From Viola odorata (taxonomy: Eukaryota > Streptophyta > Magnoliopsida > Malpighiales > Violaceae): a stretch of DNA of 64,000 bases. Location of the stretch: NCBI GenBank assembly GCA_963691705.1, contig OY829542.1, positions 52,431,002 to 52,495,001 on the forward strand, given 5' to 3'. How positions within the stretch are numbered: position 1 is the first letter of the stretch; the number at the start of each line of letters is the position of its first letter. Under the pieces are notes generated by a model that was not told the origin of the DNA, searched no databases, and saw only the letters and a program-made list of their open reading frames with translations. Positions 53,187 through 64,000 of this stretch are shown one piece after another. A program made the translations under genes and the position numbers.

Positions 53187-54054
53187 TAATATTTATCATC
53201 TTTCACATGAATATTTTTGTAATGTCAACTCATTACTTACATCATACTCACATAAGTGATAAGATTTGTTATTAGGGTCTCACGAGGACTGATTCACATT
53301 TATAAATTTTCAGTCTTACAAGCTCAACTTCTACCTACCAGATTTGGGGATCTCCGACTTCTGACTCCGTTAATGGTAAACCTTGTCACTTATGCGATTA
53401 GGGTGTAAAAAAATGGGTTGTCATACATGTAATATACTTGAATTTTCCCTTCTTGACTATAAACGCATAAACAATATATCAAGCGATCTTAAAATTGAGG
53501 TCTCCAATGCGGAAAAAACGTATAAATGCCCTTGATATGTTATGTCATACTTTACGTTTTACTCATATAATTGGTGTGCTCATCACTAGTGGGGTCCATA
53601 TGAATGGTGTTATTGTGGGGTTTGAGCTAGGGTTGTAAACCTTTGTTATTCTCAAATTGAATTGTCAAATTTTAGATAAATTGAGCCTTCGAGGAACCGA
53701 GTTTGGTGTGGCTCATGTTAGACTCAAGCCTAATTCCAGTCTGACATGTTTCTCTATTAAACGAGCCGCACTAAACAAATATACTGAAATTTAGTCTATA
53801 TGATTTTTCTAAACATACCTAATTTGATACATAAAAAAAATACACTATAATATATTATAAAATAAATACTATAACAAAATTACTGAAATTTAGTCCATTT
53901 GTATTTTTTTTATACAACTCTCCTCATTTGCATCTCTAATTTGGGCTAAATAAAAAACTATTAAGCCCGGCGCCACCTGAATCCGAGTAAATGAAAGAAT
54001 TTATAGTTACCTCCGCCAAGCCACTGATTGCGTCTCTATATGCACGGTCACAAG
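53187..54054. other. Spacer
   Basis: No gene found. AT-rich, with no clear repeat structure. The last 8 bases are the target duplication of the hAT element that follows. Confidence 0.45.
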
Positions 54055-54516
54055 TAGGATGAGAATTCAACACTCCATCAAATTCTGATAATTTCGGATT
54101 GGATCAGATTTCGATATTAATAGTACGAAGTATCCAAATAGGCCCTTTATCCAAATAATATCCGACTATTTCGAATCGGATTGGTCAAATTTTTAGGATA
54201 AATTTAGATATTACTTTTTTAAAAAAACAAATTTTATTAATTTTAGGTCATTTTTTATTTCTCTATTCCTCTCTCCTTTATGCAACATAACAAGTTATCA
54301 TAAGAATATTATAACCCAATCAGTTGAAAAAATAGTAAAAAAATGAAGAAAAAAAATAAAAATGGAAGAAAATTAAGATATAGAAATTCGGAATTTATTC
54401 GTATATTTCGAATTTTCGGATAATATTAGATCAGATTTCGAAATTTATCGAAACCCCAAACCTCAATCCGAATCTTGTTCGGCACAGTATGAATATTCGA
54501 TACGTGCTCATCCCTA
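54055..54516 (+). mobile_element. hAT-type MITE, 462 bp
   Basis: Short TIRs TAGGATGAG(A) / TAGGGATGAGCACG and a perfect 8-bp target duplication GTCACAAG (54047-54054 and 54517-54524). The interior is rich in TTCGGAT/ATCCGAA words. No coding capacity. Confidence 0.88.
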
Positions 54517-54524
54517 GTCACAAG

Positions 54525-55158
54525 CCAAACGTGTGACAGCATAAAAGGAGACAACAACGTGCTAACTGCATACCTAATCAAAATTAAGACCAAGTTATTA
54601 TTGTATTGAAAAGAATATCAATACTCAGTACAAGAAAAAGAAAAGGAGAGGAGAAGAACATAGAATAAATGTCACTAAACTACAAATTGATATGGTAAGT
54701 TTGGACTGACATTGAAATTGAAATTGAGATTTTATTACATTGACGAAAATGTTACACATCTACATCTGAATAATTCACCTAGAAAGCAATGAAGATTTAA
54801 TAATGATAAAAGAAGAGGAATTGGAGTTAGTCTCATGAATGGGTCCAAAAGCAAACCTCATAACTATTGAACTACTAGTCAGTCAGTCAGAGTCCTTCAT
54901 CGCACATGCCTTCTTCCTTTCCTCCTCCTTTTTAATAGGTCGTCGTAGGCTGCTTTAGGGTGAAACATTGAAAGTGAGCACTCACACAACACTAAAACTA
55001 AAACTAAGATACCATTATAAGTAGAGGATTGCTTGTTAGAAGATTATGTTTAATGTCCAAAATAATTTCTAAAAAGTAGTATATGTTTTGGTTATTGTGG
55101 ATCAATAGTGAGAGAAAGAAAAATCTGTTAGGTAACGATGACAAACATTCAATGAGTA
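54525..55158. other. Spacer between hAT and Stowaway MITEs
   Basis: Nothing supported. 54700-55000 is of mixed composition without an open frame of note. Confidence 0.45.
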
Positions 55159-55426
55159 CTCCCTTCGTTTTTAATTAATAGACGTTTTGAGTCTAATTTC
55201 TTATCCATAAATAATGGACATTTTGATCCTTTTAATGTATTTTTGATCTCACTTATAAATAAAAAAATTATTTTATGGGGGGCTAAAATTTGAGAAGGAT
55301 TGTGAGCCGCATAAAATTTCAGAGGAGGGACACGGTGGTTGCCACGACAATACTTTTTCAAAAGAAAAAAATTCCTTAAAACTTGTGTTTGCACTCAAAA
55401 CGTCCATTAATTAAAGACGGAGGGAG
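55159..55426 (+). mobile_element. Stowaway MITE, 268 bp, different subfamily
   Basis: TIRs of about 35 bp: ACTCCCTTCGTTTTTAATTA...GACGTTTTGAGT, inverted at the right as ACTCAAAACGTCCATTAATT...GACGGAGGGAGT. TA target duplication (55157-55158 and 55427-55428). The interior is unrelated to the copies at 19.9 and 20.8 kb. Confidence 0.9.
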
Positions 55427-58400
55427 TATAATTTACTGATTTTAACTTCCAAAAACTTATATATATACTAGGAAATGCTTATAACATGTGTAAGTTTTTA
55501 ACTAATAAAATTCAGCATTTTGTAAGTTAATGTTCATATTTTATGTTTTTTTTTCCCTAACATAATTAATGTACTCATTTTATAATAGTGTTAATAAAAA
55601 ATGATTAAAACTTAAAAATCACATTGTTTGTAAGCTTTTTTCTAATACATGTGTCTTTTTTTTAAATTAAACTACACATGTTAGGGGACCGGTCTTATTA
55701 ATATCCTCGGGTCCTAAAGAAAGATTGTTTTTCCAATATGATTAATAAATCTCCTAGTACACCATTAATAGTTGTGAGTTATAAATTACCATACTTATAA
55801 TTTTCTTATACACAACAAAATAGATATTTAAAAAAAAAATCATAATCTTTTGGTAAGGGTCCGGTGAGGGTGGTAGAAAAAAAGAACAAAAACATCGATG
55901 GGTGGGGTGATTAAGACATGATAGCAACGTGTACAAATAAGATGATAAGGTCCATGATTAGATGAGTGTGCCATGCCACAGGAAAAAATCTATCTCCATT
56001 TAATTTTTTTTTGAAAAATAAACAAAACACTAAGCCGCCGTGGTCTTTAAAAAAAGAAAAAAAGAGAGGAAATGGAAGCAAAAACCTCAAGTCTGCCGAT
56101 GGATACTAGGATTTATTTTTTATTTGTTAGTTTTTAAGAAGAACTAGTCTCGCGAGCGAATATATTATTAATTAAAATTTAAAACATAAATATTATAATA
56201 ATAAAAATATATTATTATTATTATGAGTCTCAATTAATTAAATATTTATATACATAGTAATATTTTAATTGAATATAATTAATTATAATAATAGCAATAT
56301 TTTTAATGTACATAGGAGTATTTTTTTTCCAAAAATTTATTTGTTAAAAATTTTAGTGTGTTTTTTTCACTATATGTATATATGAAATATAACCTAAGTT
56401 GAGAAATAATTAATTTCAATAATGAATATTTTTATTGATAGACGAAAGTGAGATTCAAATATAGGTTCGACTCCCTACTAGTATTTTTGTTATCCTTCAG
56501 ACAACTAATGAACTACATGCCAATTGACTGCAATAATAGATTATATAACAATTAATTTTAATAATAGTAAATATTAATAAAAATTAATTGTAGAGGTTCA
56601 GTAATATAATCTTTAATAAAAATTAAATGTGAGGGATGATATAATTATTAATTAATTTTAATATTTTATTTTATTTTATATTGTTGTTACAAGTAATGAA
56701 CATAATTAAAGAGGGAGATTAAAAGTTGATACGGTTATTTAGCTTTAATTACAAATAATGGTAACATTAGTTACTATGCAACTTAAATTTAACTATTTAT
56801 TTCTACATTATTAAATAATTTATAAAAAATATAATCTATTTTTTATTAGAATGTTATATGTCAACATCACATCAATTCTAGTGGATAATGTGGCATGTAT
56901 AAAATCATCTCAAATATTTGTGAGTATTATCTTTACATATATTATAGATATATAAAAGAACGAAATGTTATTCTCACATCTTAAATTGTTACTTTCATGC
57001 CTTTTATTTTTTTATCAGTTTCACTTTAGAATTTTACTATATTACAATTTATTATTGTTATAAAAAATAATTAAAAGATAAAGATGGATAGTGTATCAAA
57101 ATTCTAAGTTAAGAGTGTATGAATAACAATTTGAGATGTGGGAATAACATTACCCATAAAAAGAATGGCCAAACCCTCTCCATTTTTATCTCAATTTTAA
57201 AAAAAAAATATAATTATCAATAAGTTCGTAGTCTAGTGATACTTCTTTTTAAATAGTGAGGGAAATGTCTTAAGTTTGAGTTTTCTCGTCTATACGTTAA
57301 AAAATAAATAATAACATTTGATAAAGTCAATATATTTCACAACCAAGAAAAATAAGGGGAAAAAATCACAATTCATTTCTTTGTACAATTTTTTTTTGTT
57401 GGCTTCAAAACTAACTTTCTGAAAAATAAATAAAATCCATATTTAAAATTAAGATTAGTCATTAATTACTCCCACCTTTCAATTCATTAGATGTGCTAAA
57501 AAAAACTATTTCATAGTAATCTTTTTGCAAACAAATTACAATATGGCTTTTTTTAATCAAAAGTATTTTTTTCCCTCTTTTTTGTTCAATGAATGATGAT
57601 AAATTCATATTTTTGTTCGAAAGATCTTAGCCGTCCGCTTGACGGAATTGTGTCATATTCATCGGTTACATGTATATATTATGGTGATGTGTTGTATATA
57701 TTTATTGCTCTTAAAGTTTCATTAAGATAGAGATATTGCATAATTCATTGAGTGGGGAGGAAAATATTAGATTGCATATAATACCCAATAAAATTTCAAT
57801 GGGATATAGCTAGATGTGCTGTTTTAAGTTATTAACACCGTTTTCATTGAATTTCTTACCAGATGATCTACGTCGAAAAAGAAAATATTCAAATTCGCCT
57901 AGTTTCATATATTCTCTTATTTTGTTTAATAATTTAATTTAATTTTAAAAATATTGCACGAAATGTAAATATATATCAGAAAAGTAAGTTATAATCTTTT
58001 TATATTAAAAAAAATACTTAAGTCATGATAAAAAATAAAATAAAATAGTTCTAATATATAAAATATAAAAAATACAGCAAAAATAAAATAAAAAATAAAA
58101 CCAAGATTTTAATTTTTACATGTGGATGAATCACTTGATGAGTACTTGTGAGAAACTATAAACATAGTATTAAATTTGATCCAAGAGAAATAATATTATT
58201 TATAAACTTCCACCGAGATGACACGTTGCATAAAATAGTTTTAAAAAGCATATCAATTATGATTTTTGCATGTGACTTTTTGGTTGATTCCAAAAATAAA
58301 ATAAAATAAAAAACTTAGTTGGAATTCAGATACCTGTTTGTTTTTTATATATATTTATAAAAATGAGACTTTAAAGACTTATATTAAAAAATCCAATAAT

Positions 58401-58814
58401 ATCTTTAAAAAACAAAGATGAAAGAAAATATAGAGCTCAATGCATCATGCCATAGAAAAGGTGTTGGAGTTGTGATCGGAAGATTTACGACCGAGTTGGC
58501 TTCACGATATATGTGCTTTATTTAATTTTTTTAGTCAATTTTATCAATAAAGAGCTTGATTCGTCAAATCCAATCTAAACCAGCAAAATGATTTAACGAT
58601 ATTTATTAATTAATATAAAAAATAATACTAGAGACATTAATATTTTATTAATAAAAAACTAAGTGTATAAACAAAAATTCAGAGATACATTATACTGTAT
58701 ATATACCTCCGGTTCTCCACCAAAGGTATTGTCTTGTTATTTCAGCCCACGCCCGGCTTCAAGCTTACTTTTAAGCCCAAGCTGCTGGGTCGTGGACTCT
58801 GTGTCCTTGTTCGG
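55427..58814. other. Long AT-rich gene-free stretch
   Basis: About 75-80% A+T by eye. No open frame over 60 codons that looks coding, and no clear TIR or LTR pair found. Probably old, decayed repeats. Confidence 0.5.
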
Positions 58815-59933
58815 TTAGTGCCCCTCTGGAATTTGTTCATTTGTAGCTTTTCCTTCTTGAGATTTCTGAAGCTTAAGCACAGCTTCTGATTGCAAAGCTT
58901 CCGCCATCTGTCTCATCTTTTCCTCCCCTTCAAGCTGCGTCTTCATAATTATCTCGGCTTGCTTATCAATTGGCTTAAAGTATTCCTCATTGGCAGTCTC
59001 CTGCAGATTGACAGGATGATATTCACACAAGGATGAATGAGGCCCAAAGAAACAGCATGGAAACATCAAGACACAAGAATATAGGATAGTATGACAAGGA
59101 AACTTATGGACTCAGATTTTCAAGCAGCATTTTCCAATTTGTATTTTGATCCAACGTCAAAGATGAATAGTCAGCAAACAAATACGGAAGAACAATGAGA
59201 CAGATACTAACTTCACTAAATGATACGGCGATATAAAAAACGTGTGTGCATTTAAGTAAAAGTGTTAGTACCTCTAGCAGAATCCATAAAGAATCAAGAG
59301 TCACGAAAAGTCAGGTTCAAATATCAAACTTTTAATACCCTCTTGTGCCTGTACAGAGGGAGGAAGCTTAGTGACATAGGAAGAAACTTATAAACAAGCA
59401 TAAGAAAAAGAATAACCAAAAAAAGTGTCACAAAGATTATGCAACATAAAGATGATTAAACTGAAACGAATAATATGAAGCAACACAAAAATAAAGAAAA
59501 AGAAGATTAAATTTCAGTGTGTAGCATATACCATGAAAATCCTTAAACAAAATTGTTCAATACATACGCAAACATCTACACCATAACCTAACTGTGCCAT
59601 TTCACTCTTAGCCAAACTAAGCCCTCAACGTCCTTTCCAAAGAAAACTAAACATCTCAAAAATTTAAAGAAGTTCTGGGACTTACACAGCAACAAGTATA
59701 ATTGTCTGAGAAAGAAGGAAAAGCCAATGCGTCCGAACTCGGGGACCATAACATAGAAGGATTTGGAACATTCTCATACTAGCAGCCTAGCAGGTCGTCT
59801 CAACCCATCATAAAAGACCGACCAAGCAGGCTTCAAGTTTAAAAAAAATGATATTCTAAGCCATATCTTCGGGGTCACCGTAAACAGCAGTTTCAAAAAG
59901 CTATTTCACACCTGAGATTTTTTTAAACATCAT
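58815..59933 (-). CDS. Small protein gene with a 20-nt micro-exon (proposed)
   Basis: Proposed exons on the minus strand: 59912-59933 (MMFKKIS), 59686-59705 (20 nt, DNYTCCC) and 58815-59000 (ETANEEYFKPIDKQAEIIMK ... ending NEQIPEGH). Borders: CTTACAG|GCACCAACATG, CTCAG|GTGTGA, TTTCTCAG|ACAATT, GCTGT|GTAAGT, TCTGCAG|GAGACT. Phases add up exactly to 75 aa plus stop. The last exon is clearly coding in style: a charged amphipathic helix (about residues 27-62) with a coiled-coil look. It has no signal peptide or membrane segment, and a CCC cluster at 12-14. The 5' leader probably includes an upstream exon near 60430-60540. I do not recognise the family. The last exon is the firm part; the first two are inferred from splice signals and phase. 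Confidence 0.5.
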
Positions 59934-61749
59934 GTTGGTGCCTGTAAGCACGAGAAATTAATGTAAGAAAAGAAAACATGATAAGCATCATATTAACATA
60001 TCAAAGCTAGTCGTGATACTTTTACCTACCAAAGAGAGGCACAACAATCATTTGAAGTAACAACTATAACATTGTTTGCCAGGAACAGACACTAAATTAA
60101 GCTGTGCGCTAAACTTTCAGCTTTCATACTAGTGCCAAAAGCAAGTATGTATAACGTGATCAGGTTACTAGGACTGCATGCATATAATTTGTTCATACCA
60201 GTATGCTATTGAGCACCAAAAACAAAATATCACAAGTTACTCCAAGTAAACCATAGCTTCTTATGAAAACAAACTACACCATGGAGAGCAGGTTATGATA
60301 TACAAGGGCAAGACTCAACTGATCTGGGTGGAATCCATAAAATATGAAGAATCATACATAGTCAGCATGCAATTAAGTTCATGACAACCACAATATAAAA
60401 CACCATATAACGGTAAAGGGGCCGAGATGTGGAATGGATGAATCTCGAGTGAGTGAAAATTGAAGGACTTGAAGATTGTTGCAGTAGAGTGTAGACAAGC
60501 ATGAGACGAGCTCGCAAGTCGCAGCCTCCTCCTGCTGGAGAGGAATGCGGGGAATGAAAATGGAGTGTATTCTTTTTGCTGGGCCAGGCCAAATAATTAG
60601 TATTATTGGTCTATAAAGTTTTGGTACAGTTACATTTGGTCTCCTAATTTTATTTTTGCTGAATTAACCCATGTTCATAGGAATAAACATAAGAAATCTA
60701 TGTATAAAACAATATAAAAACGAAAGCTTAGAGATAATGGCATGCAGGCAAAAATAAGGACATAGAATTTAATAATATTTGGAAAATAAAATATTTACGT
60801 AGCGCAAAATACAACCTATTTGGTAAGAGGATGCACAAAAAATGTGAAAGAGAATGAGAATAAGTAGGAAAAATAATATAATATTATTATCATCACCAAC
60901 AAAAACTAAATGCGCTATTATAATTGTGTAAATTCTCTCGTTTTGAAGTGTAAAAAAAGGGCAAAGATCAAATGAAGTTCGCATTCTCAAAGACAAGTTA
61001 GTTTTTTTCTAGCCAAATGGGCATCGGGTAGAGTAGAAGAATATATCTACACTGCTGCTATAAAGCAGAAACCAAATGAAGGGTTCATGATGTGAGGATT
61101 GAATTCACGAAATAAATATTAAAATGTAGTTATATGATGAAATAGTCCCAATCCAACTGACTATCTGCAATTCGTATCCATGGTCTCCAAGGATTGGATT
61201 CTTATCTTTGCAAGTAACTAGCGTCACTACAAGTGTCTCCTTCCAAAATCTGTATTTATTTACTTTTACAGTCCTACCTACTACTCTGCTCTGCTATGAC
61301 GCCTGTGTAACAGAACTATTATTCAATCTATGCTGTCATAATATCTCATCGTTATAAGGAAGTACTTGAGAATTGTTTTGAAAACTGGAAGCCATATATT
61401 GAGGGCAAACCAAGGACTAACGGAGCACATTCGAAGAGAGAAAAATGAAAATAAATTAAGGGTACAATCCAAACTACACGAAACCTGGAATCAATTCTTC
61501 ATTTCGAGCCACAAATGCAAGCACCAAACATGAAATTGTCTAAGTTAGCAAAAAGACGCCGTATAATTCTGTGCTGCACTTACATAACTACTAATAAAAA
61601 GTGGTTATATATTCCAAACAACCATTGGGAACAATTTTGTTCAGTACCAGAAAAGACTATACACAACAGCACTCATCTTCACAAGCCAGGATTAAGGAAG
61701 AGCAGAGAATGCGGCAGAGTTCTTCTTCTCATTTGTTCAGTATCAAAAC
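59934..61749. other. Spacer, leader of the small-protein gene and 3' flank of BI-1
   Basis: 60430-60540 is a GC-richer patch likely to be the first, non-coding exon and promoter side of the small-protein gene (minus strand). 60600-61740 has no supported gene; 61500-61749 is probably BI-1 3' UTR. Confidence 0.45.
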
Positions 61750-63514
61750 TTAATCTCTTCTCTTCTTCTTCTTCTCCTTCTCAGCAGAGTTCTTGACCTG
61801 CATAAATAGACATTTGGCGTTAAGTACACAGCATGATACGTGAAATAATGCAACCAATTGACAATTGTCTGCACGTCAGTTGGAACCTACCATGATAATG
61901 AGAATTCGGACAAACACCGCAACAAAGTCAGTGAACAGGTTCATGGCATGCTTGACATAGTCCAGATCACCAAAATGAGCCCTTTCAATGATCTCCTGAG
62001 TGTCAACCACCACATAGCCGATAAACACCAAGAGTCCAAAATACAACTGCAAAACATAAGAAAGAAACAAACAACTGTTAGATCCACACACAACTGCACC
62101 GAATAATAACAACAGTAGTAGTAGTAGTAGTAATAATAATAATAATAATAGTGCTAAACATCTAAATCACATCCTCTCTCACCTCGAATTTAAAGATGGC
62201 CACAGAACCCCCAAAGATGGATGAGGCAAAGTGCAACCAGAACAGGATGGACAAGCCAGATGAAAGCAAGCCACCAAGGTAAAGATACTCCCTGCGCCTT
62301 GCTAGCATTGCTGCTCCAGAGAAACACCCAAATGCTAATGCAGTTCCCACAAATGCTGACATCACAAGACTGGCACACAGCAGATAACCAAGTCAGTCAA
62401 TATATGCACTACTCCACGGATAACATATAGGGTTTATATTATATGATCATAAGTTTCCTAACAGCATGACTCCCACTAAATCCAACTGGATTGACACCAT
62501 ACAAAGGGGCTAACAAGCCCTAAATCCAACTGGATTGACACCATACAAAGGGGCTAACAAGCCAAACTTATATACAAACATTCACCACACTTGACTTAAG
62601 AAGAGGGTACTAGTAAATCATCATTAACCGTGATTATTTTCTCTACAAGGCACATCATAAACAATATAGATGTCCAAAAGCAACGGAGATGAATGGAATC
62701 GACAGTATATAATTGTTAGCATGCATGTGCGTATCAAAGACCTCCGGTACAGTGAAAACAGCCCCTACAGGTTCTAATTTTTCGACAGACCTATGATGTA
62801 ATACTACATAATCAGCAGAAACAGAGGACCGCACTACTTCACAAGTAAAATAGAAATATGTCCAGGACTTGCTGGGTATGTGCACAAAGAGTCAAACAAC
62901 AAGTACCTTGGATCAACCTCAAGGGCCAAGTCGATCAAAGGACCAATTGAAGCCCCTTCAAAAACGGCCGCTGCCATAAGAAGACCCAACCTCTTTTTCT
63001 GCACCAATAATTAAACAAAATGTACGAAAATTTAAGCCTCCAGAACGAAAAATTACTGAAAACAAGACTTAGAAGGATGCAACAGATGTGATACACAAAT
63101 TACCTCTTCATATGTAGGAACAGCGAGTAGATAAACCATACATCCGATGCAGGCAAATGTTGTGAGAAGGCCACCAATATTCCATAGGAGATGCAAATAC
63201 GCACCAGCAGCAGACGCAACCAAAGCACAACATAACGTCAGGTAAACCTGCAGAATCACAATCATTTGACGTCACGAATCAAGAATTATAAACCCTAGAT
63301 ACCCGTACAAATACGAAATTATAAAACAATTACAGCAATTCAAGATGAGAATACGCGATATCAGAGCTTAGTACTGGAGATTCGTTCAGATTAGTACCTG
63401 CTTGAGATGCGTTTGCACAACCGGAGAGATCTGACGGAAGTTCTTGAGGGAATCATAGGTCCACCGATTCCTTGAAGAGGATTGGGAGTCGAAGAATGAA
63501 GCGAAGGCGTCCAT
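61750..63514 (-). CDS. BI-1: Bax inhibitor-1 (TMBIM/LFG family)
   Basis: Six coding exons on the minus strand: 63398-63514, 63104-63247, 62907-62998, 62183-62369, 61891-62046, 61750-61797. All borders are GT-AG and phases agree, giving 247 aa, the usual plant BI-1 length. Start MDAFASFFDSQSSSRNRW. Six or seven membrane segments follow, e.g. VYLTLCCALVASAAGAYLHL, GGLLTTFACIGCMVYLLAV, VMSAFVGTALAFGCFSGAAM and LYFGLLVFIGYVVVDTQEII. The tail KNSAEKEKKKKKRRD is the Lys-rich cytosolic end, which in plant BI-1 binds calmodulin. It sits in the ER membrane, modulates Ca2+ release and restrains stress-induced cell death. Conserved DTQEIIE and HAMNLFTDF motifs are present. Intron 3 carries a 44-bp tandem duplication; intron 4 has an (AGT)n(AAT)n run. 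Confidence 0.95.
62113..62150. repeat. (AGT)n(AAT)n microsatellite in BI-1 intron 4
   Basis: About six AGT units followed by six AAT units. Confidence 0.9.
62476..62563. repeat. 44-bp perfect tandem duplication in BI-1 intron 3
   Basis: The unit CTAAATCCAACTGGATTGAC...ACAAGCC occurs at 62476-62519 and again at 62520-62563 with no difference seen. Confidence 0.9.
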
Positions 63515-64000
63515 CGATTTGATAAGCACGTGAAAATTGTCGAGAAAGTGAGGGAAACTATGGAAGACTCGATTGGAAATTTGGATGAGTTTATTATGGA
63601 GATTATCGAGAGCGATTATTATATATGTGGAGGTAGTTGGGTCATGTTTTATGTTTCGACTGAAATTTCTAGGAGGTCGGACTTACGACATTACCCTTTA
63701 TTATCCTTTTTATTTACAATTATGGTTATACTACCATATAGCATTATGAGAAGAGAACAAAACCGGATCCGGATCCAATATCCTGTTTTCTTATTAAAAA
63801 TATCCAAAATCCTATTTAATATATACATATTCTGCAAAAGATTAATTGCATACCGTTTTTTATGATATAAAATTATGAGTTTGATTTATAATATTATAAT
63901 GATAGTTAATAATTATATATATATATATATATTTTCTAAAAAATTATTTATTTGTTGTAGTTTTAAAAATAAGTTACTGATGCAACATTAAGTAGAATTA
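63515..64000. other. Upstream flank of BI-1
   Basis: Leader and promoter side of the minus-strand BI-1 gene. AT-rich beyond 63700, with (AT)n at 63916-63932. An open frame on the plus strand here is not coding in style. Confidence 0.5.

Noticed and set aside
63530..63865. 111-codon open frame upstream of BI-1, plus strand
   Set aside because: It overlaps the BI-1 leader, has Ile/Tyr/Arg-rich AT-driven composition and no recognisable domain.

Overview
This is nuclear DNA of a flowering plant, most likely a eudicot. It has AT-rich spacers, intron-containing genes with GT-AG borders, plant-only families (SUVH methyltransferase, L-type lectin receptor kinase, WAT1-type transporter, plant GATA factor) and many plant transposon types. 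I cannot name the species.

Layout. 0-6.3 kb: first exon of an oil-body-type triacylglycerol lipase, split by a very young Copia retrotransposon (identical 185-bp LTRs, TSD GATTT), followed within 300 bp by the last three exons of a WAT1-related (EamA) transporter; both genes are partial. 7.7-10.4 kb: intact SUVH5/6-type H3K9 methyltransferase (minus strand) with a 5'-UTR intron. 11.6-17.7 kb: transposon-rich spacer with a 1.65-kb Mutator-like element (9-bp TSD), two inverted MITEs and LTR relics. 17.7-18.3 kb: small secreted, probably GPI-anchored repeat protein. 18.9-22 kb: tandem repeats, two Stowaway MITEs and a hAT element. 22.1-24.9 kb: two tandem F-box pseudogenes. 25.2-27.2 kb: L-type lectin receptor kinase (minus). 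29.0-35.9 kb: a complete young non-autonomous Gypsy-like LTR element (798-bp LTRs differing at one seen position, TSD TGGGT) with gag only on the minus strand and a long antisense ORF of plant-transposon type. 36.9-38.1 kb: single-exon gene of unknown function. 40.0-45.3 kb: GATA26/27-type transcription factor in eight coding exons (minus). 48.5-53.2 kb: mariner-like element with a broken DD39D transposase and a second, intact short ORF. 54-55.4 kb: hAT and Stowaway MITEs. 58.8-59.9 kb: a proposed 75-aa gene with a 20-nt micro-exon (minus). 61.8-63.5 kb: Bax inhibitor-1 in six coding exons (minus).

The host genes have unrelated cellular roles (chromatin silencing, transcription, cell-surface signalling, ER cell-death control) and form no pathway or cluster. 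What ties the window together is transposon activity. At least three classes are present, several with perfect target duplications, and one insertion directly breaks a gene. The two items most worth following are the antisense gene in the non-autonomous LTR element and the extra ORF inside the mariner element. I saw no CRISPR array, operon, rRNA or convincing tRNA gene.
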